5,010 nucleotides of DNA. Origin: Betaproteobacteria bacterium (lineage in GTDB: Bacteria; Pseudomonadota; Gammaproteobacteria; Burkholderiales; Burkholderiaceae_C). The notes under the pieces were generated by a model. It searched no databases. It was not told the origin of the DNA and saw only the letters and a program-made list of their open reading frames with translations. This document shows, piece by piece, positions 1 through 5,010 of this stretch (positions are counted from its first letter, which is position 1; every line of letters begins with the position of its first letter). The translations under genes and the position numbers were made by a program. The stretch spans positions 1 to 5,010 of the forward strand of contig RFNL01000106.1 in the NCBI GenBank assembly GCA_009927195.1, in the 5' to 3' direction.

Positions 1-1342
1 TCAAGTGTCGGCGGCTGAAGTGGTCGATGGCAAGACCCAACGGGAATTTGGTTATGCCGAGGTGCGGGCCCATGGGCACACCGCCTTGCTCAACGAGATC
101 CAAGACATGGTCAACGATCAAGGCCATGGATTGCTCAAAGTTTGGATGAGCCATGGCGACAAAGTTTCTGTGCTACCGCCTGGCTTCAAGGTCATGGCCA
201 GCACACCCAGTTGCCCGATTGCTGGCATGGCCGATGAGCAGCGGCGCTTTTATGGCGTGCAGTTTCACCCCGAGGTGACCCACACCCTGCAAGGCCGGGC
301 CATGATCGAGCGGTTTGTGCTGGACATCTGTCAAGCCCGGCCCGACTGGATCATGGGCGACTACATCAGCGAAGCCGTTGAAAAAATCCGCGCCCAAGTG
401 GGCGATGAAGAGGTCATCTTGGGTCTATCCGGTGGGGTGGACTCATCTGTGGCGGCGGCACTGATACACCGGGCCATTGGTGATCAGCTGACCTGCGTGT
501 TTGTCGACCATGGTTTGCTTCGCTTGAACGAGGGCGATGCGGTGATGCAGATGTTTGTGGGCAAGTTGCACACCAAAGTGATTCGCGTCGATGCATCTGA
601 ACTCTTTCTGGGCAAACTCGCTGGCGTGACCGACCCGGAAGACAAACGCAAAATCATTGGCGGCTTGTTTGTCGATGTGTTCAAAGCCGAGGCCGCCAAG
701 CTCAAAGCTGGGCAGGGCGGTCACAAAGGGGCCAGCTTTTTGGCCCAAGGCACGATCTACCCGGATGTCATTGAGTCAGGTGGGGCCAAAAGCAAAAAAG
801 CGGTCACCATCAAAAGCCACCACAACGTGGGCGGTCTGCCTGAACAATTGGGTTTGAAATTGTTGGAGCCCCTGCGCGAACTGTTCAAAGATGAGGTGCG
901 CGAATTGGGCGTTGCATTGGGTTTGCCGGCCACCATGGTCTACCGTCATCCATTTCCCGGACCGGGCTTGGGCGTGCGCATATTGGGCGAAGTGAAAAAG
1001 CAATACGCCGATCTGTTGCGCCGGGCCGATGCCATCTTCATCGAAGAATTACACCAATTCAAAGACGACAGCGGCAAGAGCTGGTATGAGCTGACCAGCC
1101 AGGCCTTCACCGTGTTCCTGCCGGTCAAAAGCGTGGGTGTGATGGGAGACGGACGCACCTATGAACATGTGGTGGCCTTGCGGGCGGTACAAACCAGCGA
1201 CTTCATGACCGCCGACTGGGCCGAACTGCCCTATGCGCTGCTGAAAAAAGTGTCGGGGCGCATCATCAACGAAGTGCGGGGCATCAACCGCGTCACCTAC
1301 GATGTGAGCAGCAAGCCCCCGGCGACCATTGAGTGGGAATAA
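1..1342 (+). CDS. guaA: GMP synthase (glutamine-hydrolysing), 5'-truncated by window edge
   Basis: GMP synthase aminates XMP to GMP using glutamine and ATP, the last step of de novo guanine nucleotide synthesis in the cytoplasm. The reading frame is open from base 2, so the GTG at 5 is not the start. About 80-90 N-terminal residues, including the expected nucleophilic Cys of the class I glutamine amidotransferase domain, lie upstream. Counting from the GTG at 5, the rest of that domain is present with the catalytic His88 and Glu90 in FHPE. The ATP-pyrophosphatase P-loop SGGVDSS is at 142-148. The dimerisation domain has the HPFPGPGLGVR motif and the canonical C-terminus KPPATIEWE. A short insert rich in Gly and Lys (KAGQGGHKGAS), absent from the E. 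coli protein as I recall it, precedes the LAQGTIYPDVIES motif; I associate this with Burkholderiales homologues. The gene ends 25 bp before the next one and probably heads or joins the same transcript. Identification is very secure. Confidence 0.98.
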   Translation, partial: QVSAAEVVDGKTQREFGYAEVRAHGHTALLNEIQDMVNDQGHGLLKVWMSHGDKVSVLPPGFKVMASTPSCPIAGMADEQRRFYGVQFHPEVTHTLQGRAMIERFVLDICQARPDWIMGDYISEAVEKIRAQVGDEEVILGLSGGVDSSVAAALIHRAIGDQLTCVFVDHGLLRLNEGDAVMQMFVGKLHTKVIRVDASELFLGKLAGVTDPEDKRKIIGGLFVDVFKAEAAKLKAGQGGHKGASFLAQGTIYPDVIESGGAKSKKAVTIKSHHNVGGLPEQLGLKLLEPLRELFKDEVRELGVALGLPATMVYRHPFPGPGLGVRILGEVKKQYADLLRRADAIFIEELHQFKDDSGKSWYELTSQAFTVFLPVKSVGVMGDGRTYEHVVALRAVQTSDFMTADWAELPYALLKKVSGRIINEVRGINRVTYDVSSKPPATIEWE

Positions 1343-1367
1343 AGGCTGAAGTCCATCCATATTTCGC

Positions 1368-1973
1368 ATGTACCTGCCACCGCCATTTAACCACCCCGAG
1401 CATGCGCTGGCATTGATCCGCCAACACCCGCTGGCCAGTTTGATCTCCAATGACGACGCGGGCTTTCCGTTTGTGAGCCACTTGCCCATGCATGTGGAAA
1501 CCGAGGGCGAACGCTGGCATTTGTTGGGCCATTGCGCCCGGTCCAATCCGCATTGGCGATTTTTGGCCCAACGTCCCGAGGCCTTGTTGGTGTTTCACGG
1601 GCCGCAGGCCTTCATGTCCACCCGCGTTTATCCCGATTTGGTGCGCGTTCCGACCTGGAACTACCTGGCTGTCCATGTGAAGGTGTGCCTGCAATTAGTG
1701 GACGGCGAGAAAGCCAAAGATCTGCTGCTCAAGCAGTTGATCGCCGACCACGATGCGCCTTATGCCGCACAATGGCGCGGTTTGCCTGAGAGTTACACCC
1801 AGGGCATGCTCAAAGCCATCGTGGCATTCAAAGGCGAAGTGCTGGATGTGCAATGCAAAATCAAGCTCAACCAACACCGTAGCGAAGCGCACGCCCGCAT
1901 GAAGGCCGATTACGCGCAAGGCAGCGAGCAAGAACGCGACTTGGCCGCGTGGATGCAGAAATTGGGTTTGTAA
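1368..1973 (+). CDS. PaiB-type FMN-binding split-barrel protein (putative negative transcriptional regulator family)
   Basis: This 201-residue protein matches the PaiB / FMN-binding negative transcriptional regulator family in length (about 200-210) and in ordered motifs. These are an N-terminal MYLPPPF, SHLP at 37-40, GHCARSNPHWR at 54-64, VFHGPQAFMS at 75-84, VPTWNYLAVHV at 94-104, and a late KIKLNQHRS at 164-172 that corresponds to the family's K-L-S-Q-N-R-S signature. The fold is a split beta-barrel that binds FMN. B. subtilis PaiB was described as repressing sporulation and protease genes together with PaiA, but no PaiA-like acetyltransferase is here, so the regulatory role is not established. 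No helix-turn-helix is evident. The ATG at 1368 is chosen because it gives the family N-terminus; only a weak purine-rich stretch (AAAGG, about 1341-1345) precedes it. It lies between guaA (25 bp away) and the tadA fusion (4 bp away), suggesting co-transcription. Family assignment is firm; function is open. Confidence 0.9.
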   Translation: MYLPPPFNHPEHALALIRQHPLASLISNDDAGFPFVSHLPMHVETEGERWHLLGHCARSNPHWRFLAQRPEALLVFHGPQAFMSTRVYPDLVRVPTWNYLAVHVKVCLQLVDGEKAKDLLLKQLIADHDAPYAAQWRGLPESYTQGMLKAIVAFKGEVLDVQCKIKLNQHRSEAHARMKADYAQGSEQERDLAAWMQKLGL

Positions 1974-1977
1974 AGCC

Positions 1978-3384
1978 ATGTCTGTTGCCCCATTCACGCT
2001 GAGCGATGAAGCTGCGATGGATTTGGCCCTGGCCCAAGCCCGCAGGGCGCAAGACGCTGGCGAAGTACCGGTCGGTGCCGTGGTGGTGCACCAGGGCAGG
2101 GTGGTGGGCGTGGGGCACAACAGCCCGATCCACGACCGCGACCCCAGCGCACACGCCGAAATCATTGCCCTGCGCCAAGCCGCCCAGGCGCTGGGCAACT
2201 ACCGTTTGGAAGATTGCACCCTTTATGTGACCTTGGAGCCTTGCGCCATGTGCTGCGGTGCAATTGCCCATGCCCGTTTGTCACGTTTGGTGTTTGGTGC
2301 TTTCGAACCCAAAACGGGTGCAGTGCAATCCATCACACGCTTGTTTGATTTGCCTGGCATGCATGCGCCGGACATTGTGGGCGGTGTGCAGGCCCAAGCC
2401 TGTGGTCAATTGCTGCAAAGTTTTTTCCGCGACAAGCGGCTGAACACGCCCACGCATGCGCTGCTGGTGCCCCTGCGAGATGATGCGGTGCGCACACCGG
2501 AGAGTTGCTTCAGCGATTTACCGGACTTTCCATGGTCACCGACCTATGTAAGCGATCTGCCCGCCTTGAACGGTTTGCGCATGCATTGTTTGGATTTGGG
2601 CCCCAAAAACGCAGCTTGCACCTGGTTGTGTTTGCACGGCAACCCGGCCTGGGGTTATCTTTACCGAAAAATGATGCCGGTGTTTTTGGCGGCGGGCCAC
2701 AGGGTGGTGGTGCCAGACATGCCCGGCTTTGGTCGCAGTGACAAACCCAAAAAGGCAGGGCAGCACCAATTTGCTTGGCACCGCCAAGTTTTGCTCGATT
2801 TGATCCACCATTTAGACCTTCAACACATGGTGTTGGTGGTGCAAGACTGGGGGGGCATTTTGGGCTTGACCTTGCCCATGGCTGAACCCTGGCGTTACCA
2901 AGGCCTGCTCGCCATGAACACCACCTTGGCCACGGGCAGGCAAACCTTGAGCCCAGGCTTTTTGGCCTGGCGACAAATGTGCAACGACAAACCCTTGTTT
3001 GATGTCGGTCGTCTGATGGCGCGCGGCAACCCCCATTTGAGCGCATCTGAATGCGCCGCTTACCAAGCCCCTTTTCCAGATGCCGGTCACCGCGCCGCGT
3101 TGCGGGCTTTTCCTAATTTGGTACCAGCACGACCTGACGATGCGGGGGCTGAGTTGTCTCGCCAGGCCGAGGTGTTCTGGCGCGAACATTGGTCAGGTCG
3201 CAGTTTGTTGGTGGTGGGTGAACAAGACCCGGTGCTGGGTGTCCCTGTGATGCAAAGCTTGCAACAATGCATTCGCCATGCGCCCCCGTTGTGGCATTTG
3301 CCCCAAGCCGGACATTTTGTGCAAGAGCATGGCCAGGCCATTGCCCAGCGGGCTGTCGTGCATTTCTCTACCCAGGAGCCCTGA
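1978..3384 (+). CDS. tadA: TadA tRNA adenosine(34) deaminase fused to a haloalkane-dehalogenase-like alpha/beta hydrolase
   Basis: A 468-residue two-domain protein. Residues 1-154 are a full-length TadA, which deaminates A34 to inosine in the tRNA-Arg(ACG) anticodon. It has the zinc/catalytic site HAE at 59-61 (Glu61 as proton shuttle), PCAMC at 88-92 (Cys89 and Cys92 as zinc ligands) and the terminal FFRDKR helix. Residues 155-170 form a linker. Residues 171-463 align by eye along their whole length with Xanthobacter DhlA (haloalkane dehalogenase subfamily I): an N-terminal RTPE..F block, oxyanion motif HGNP at 220-223, nucleophile elbow VQDWGG with Asp290 and Trp291, cap-domain Trp331 in FLAWRQ, acid Asp417, and base His446 in AGHFVQE. 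One difference is Asn222 where DhlA has Glu56. Whether it hydrolyses haloalkanes or another ester or epoxide is unknown. The ATG at 1978 gives the normal TadA N-terminus, 4 bp after the previous stop. The frame is unbroken through the junction, so the fusion is real in this sequence. Confidence 0.93.
   Translation: MSVAPFTLSDEAAMDLALAQARRAQDAGEVPVGAVVVHQGRVVGVGHNSPIHDRDPSAHAEIIALRQAAQALGNYRLEDCTLYVTLEPCAMCCGAIAHARLSRLVFGAFEPKTGAVQSITRLFDLPGMHAPDIVGGVQAQACGQLLQSFFRDKRLNTPTHALLVPLRDDAVRTPESCFSDLPDFPWSPTYVSDLPALNGLRMHCLDLGPKNAACTWLCLHGNPAWGYLYRKMMPVFLAAGHRVVVPDMPGFGRSDKPKKAGQHQFAWHRQVLLDLIHHLDLQHMVLVVQDWGGILGLTLPMAEPWRYQGLLAMNTTLATGRQTLSPGFLAWRQMCNDKPLFDVGRLMARGNPHLSASECAAYQAPFPDAGHRAALRAFPNLVPARPDDAGAELSRQAEVFWREHWSGRSLLVVGEQDPVLGVPVMQSLQQCIRHAPPLWHLPQAGHFVQEHGQAIAQRAVVHFSTQEP
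3374..3378 (+). promoter_or_regulatory. Ribosome binding site of the LD-carboxypeptidase gene
   Basis: AGGAG lies 9 bases before the ATG at 3388, inside the last codons of the tadA fusion. It is the clearest Shine-Dalgarno sequence in the cluster and supports the chosen start. The upstream stop codon (TGA, 3382-3384) falls between it and the start, which suits translational coupling. Confidence 0.7.
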
Positions 3385-3387
3385 GCC

Positions 3388-4308
3388 ATGGCCCGTATTT
3401 ATGTGTTTTCTCCTTCCAGCGCGGTGCGTGATAAAACCGCATTTCGCCGTGGTTTGAATCGCTTGCGCGCCCTGGGGCATGAGGTCGAGGTGGATCCCGC
3501 CGCCTTGCAGTCCGCGCAGCGCTTCGCGGGTGACGATGCCACCCGTTTGGCGGCCATCGCCAGAGCCGCTCACAGTGGCGCAGACATTGCCCTCATTGCC
3601 CGAGGAGGTTATGGCTTGACCCGCTTATTGCCACAACTGCCCTACAAGGCCATTGCCAAAGCTGCAGCCCGTGGCACCCAATTTGTCGGTTTCAGCGACT
3701 TTTCTGCTTTTCAATCGGCTGTGTATGTCAAACAGGGTTTGGCCACCTGGTCTGGGCCCGATGTGGTGGCCGATTGGGGCCGCGAAACCCTGAATGACAT
3801 CATGCAAGACACCTTTCAAGATCTGGCGCTGGGCCAAAACGAAGGGGCCGGATGGCGCTTGCCGCCTCGCGATACCCGTGCCGACACCCATCGTATCGAT
3901 GGGGTTTGGGCCAAAAAAGCCACCCTGTGGGGCGGAAATTTATCGGTGCTGACCAGCTTGATCGGCACACCCTATCTGCCCGATGTGCGGGACGGTATTT
4001 TGTATTTCGAGGATGTGGCCGAACACCCATACCGCATTGAGCGCATGCTGACCCAGTGGCTGCATGCGGGCATTTTGGCCAAGCAAAAAGCCATTGTGTT
4101 GGGTGCTTTCACGCACTACACGCTGACCCCCCACGACAGCGGCTTTCAGTTCAACTCCGTGGTGGATCGATTGCGGCAGATGATCAAGGTGCCTGTGTTG
4201 ACGGGTTTGCCCATGGGTCATGTGGCCACCAAAGTTTGTTTGCCGTTTGGATCCCAGGTCCAATTGATGGTGCAAGGCCGGGATGCGTTGATGCTCTGGC
4301 CGAATTGA
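3388..4308 (+). CDS. ldcA: Muramoyltetrapeptide (LD-)carboxypeptidase, peptidase family S66
   Basis: This 306-residue protein fits LdcA (about 300 residues), which removes the terminal D-Ala from murein tetrapeptides in the cytoplasm during peptidoglycan recycling. The S66 catalytic triad can be placed: Ser103 in VGFSDFSAF (the nucleophile elbow), Glu208 in LYFEDV, and His278 in GLPMGH. Other family landmarks are the N-terminal IYVFSPSS strand and turn, RGGYG at 72-76, and WGGNLSVL at 181-188 with the following LIGTPY. There is no signal peptide, as expected for the cytoplasmic enzyme. The ATG at 3388 is 3 bp after the tadA-fusion stop and has a good AGGAG site. It is the last gene of the plus-strand cluster and converges on the ankyrin gene. 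S66 also includes microcin-immunity MccF-type proteins, but the housekeeping context and overall sequence favour LdcA. No defect is visible. Confidence 0.93.
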   Translation: MARIYVFSPSSAVRDKTAFRRGLNRLRALGHEVEVDPAALQSAQRFAGDDATRLAAIARAAHSGADIALIARGGYGLTRLLPQLPYKAIAKAAARGTQFVGFSDFSAFQSAVYVKQGLATWSGPDVVADWGRETLNDIMQDTFQDLALGQNEGAGWRLPPRDTRADTHRIDGVWAKKATLWGGNLSVLTSLIGTPYLPDVRDGILYFEDVAEHPYRIERMLTQWLHAGILAKQKAIVLGAFTHYTLTPHDSGFQFNSVVDRLRQMIKVPVLTGLPMGHVATKVCLPFGSQVQLMVQGRDALMLWPN

Positions 4309-4428
4309 TCTGCGCACCGGTTCTCTGTTGAATGCTTTACAACCTCCCACTCTTTATTCGTTACGATGTATATTATGTTAAGTTAATGATGGGGCGTGAG
4401 GGGATTGATCTGAGGGTCAAGGCTGGCT
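4309..4428. other. Convergent intergenic gap, AT-richer than its surroundings
   Basis: About 120 bp separate the end of the LD-carboxypeptidase gene from the stop codon of the opposing ankyrin gene. The middle (roughly 4353-4392) is clearly AT-rich compared with the coding DNA around it. A terminator for one or both transcripts is expected here, but I found no stem of useful length followed by a T-run on either strand. The only repeats seen are two copies of ATTGATCTG (near 4305 and 4404) and two of TGAGGG (near 4397 and 4411), probably chance. Confidence 0.5.
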
Positions 4429-5010
4429 TTATTTTCGGTTGTTCCATTGGGATAAGAAAGTTTGAATCAGTGGTATGGCCTCTTTGGCGTTTGGCCCATT
4501 CTGCGCAAAATCGATGGCGCTCAAGCCCAATTGGTTCTTGATCCTGGGGTCAGCGCCTTGCTGCAGCAGAAGCAAGGTGGCCATGGGATTGCCATAGTGG
4601 GCGGCCATCATCAAAGGTGTGGTGCCATTGGGGGAAAGCGCATCCATATCAGCATGGTGTTGCAGCAGATAGCGGATCATCTCGATATGGCCTTTGGTTG
4701 CGGCGTAATGCAAAGGCGTCCAGCCTGTTTTGTTCACATCGGCTTTTCGCTCGATGAGCAAATGGGCCACCGGCATGAAATTGTTGAAAGCCGCCAGCAT
4801 CAATGGGGTTTCATCATCGGCATTGCGCTCATCCACACGGGTGGCTGGCCAAGCGGCCAACACCACGGCGGCTTTGACGGCACTGTGACGGATGGCGTTC
4901 AACAATGGCGACGCATTGTTTGGTCCAGGCGTATTGGGGTCAAAACCGCGTCGCAACAAGTTCTCCACCGTGGGTGAATCGTCCGTTCCAAGGCCTGGAA
5001 AAAATCCTCG
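4429..5010 (-). CDS. Ankyrin-repeat protein, 5'-truncated by window edge, possible frameshift near its N-terminus
   Basis: Ankyrin-repeat protein on the minus strand, ending with TAA at 4429-4431. From 4968 downward it reads as consecutive ankyrin repeats with the usual TPL..AA..G helix-turn-helix pattern: a leading half repeat ending GFDPN, one degenerate repeat (ASPLLNAIR), then DETPLMLAA, GWTPLHYAATKGH and GTTPLMMAAHYGN, and a capping repeat LGLSAIDFA. The protein ends about 27 residues later. The GTG at 4966-4968 is unlikely to be the true start, because it falls inside an ankyrin helix and the frame stays open to the window edge. Such proteins bind other proteins; no enzymatic domain is visible and no partner can be named. 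Related Burkholderiales proteins, as I recall them, begin with a signal peptide followed by a DFF-A-E-DD segment. Here that segment appears split between two frames around 4983, so this may be a pseudogene or a sequencing indel. Family assignment is secure; intactness is doubtful. Confidence 0.88.
   Translation of the reverse strand, partial: RGFFPGLGTDDSPTVENLLRRGFDPNTPGPNNASPLLNAIRHSAVKAAVVLAAWPATRVDERNADDETPLMLAAFNNFMPVAHLLIERKADVNKTGWTPLHYAATKGHIEMIRYLLQHHADMDALSPNGTTPLMMAAHYGNPMATLLLLQQGADPRIKNQLGLSAIDFAQNGPNAKEAIPLIQTFLSQWNNRK

Noticed and set aside
5..7. GTG at 5 as the start of guaA
   Set aside because: The frame is open at the left edge, and the protein from here lacks the first part of the glutamine amidotransferase domain. 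The gene begins upstream of the window.
1049..1694. Long minus-strand open frames opposite the end of guaA and the PaiB-type gene
   Set aside because: They lie opposite well-recognised genes, show no family motifs, and are typical shadow frames in GC-rich DNA.
2430..2490. Frameshift artefact creating the TadA-hydrolase fusion
   Set aside because: Both domains are in the same frame with a plausible linker and no stop or overlapping ATG start is displaced, so no indel is needed to explain it. Reads should still be checked.
4369..4376. TATATTAT as a -10 promoter element on the plus strand
   Set aside because: No matching -35 box at suitable spacing (TTTACA at 4336 is too far away), and it would drive only antisense RNA into the ankyrin gene.
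4395..4440. Rho-independent terminator near the ankyrin stop codon
   Set aside because: The G-rich stretch contains direct, not inverted, repeats, and only a 3-bp stem can be formed before the short T-run.
4332..4541. Plus-strand 69-codon open frame starting in the convergent gap
   Set aside because: No ribosome site and no recognisable motif, and its second half is antisense to the ankyrin gene.
4462..4977. Plus-strand 171-codon open frame opposite the ankyrin gene
   Set aside because: The minus strand carries clear ankyrin repeats here. The plus-strand translation is a His- and Gln-rich shadow of those repeats.

Overview
The window suggests a betaproteobacterium of the Burkholderiales, most likely a member of the Comamonadaceae. 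The evidence is the style of the GuaA, TadA, PaiB-type and ankyrin proteins, the moderately high GC content, and gene order as I recall it from that family. The exact genus cannot be set from the sequence alone.

Layout: about 86% of the window (1-4308) is one tightly packed plus-strand cluster. It starts with the 3' three-quarters of guaA (GMP synthase), which is cut by the left edge. After 25 bp comes a PaiB-type FMN-binding split-barrel protein. After 4 bp comes a 468-codon gene that joins a complete TadA tRNA adenosine deaminase to a complete haloalkane-dehalogenase-like alpha/beta hydrolase. After 3 bp comes an LD-carboxypeptidase (peptidase S66). The very short gaps, and stop codons sitting almost on the next start, suggest co-transcription and coupled translation. 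A short, AT-richer convergent gap of about 120 bp follows (4309-4428). Beyond it a minus-strand ankyrin-repeat gene runs off the right edge.

Functionally the plus-strand cluster is housekeeping: guanine nucleotide synthesis, tRNA wobble-inosine formation and murein peptide recycling, with an FMN-binding protein of uncertain role added. The standout is the TadA-dehalogenase fusion. Both halves keep their full catalytic sets, and the second half resembles the DhlA class (subfamily I) of haloalkane dehalogenases along its whole length.

A second point of interest is at the right edge. The N-terminal part of the ankyrin gene appears to need a one-base frame change near 4983 to restore the expected family sequence. 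This means either a sequencing indel or a broken gene. No RNA genes, CRISPR arrays, insertion sequences or convincing terminators were seen.
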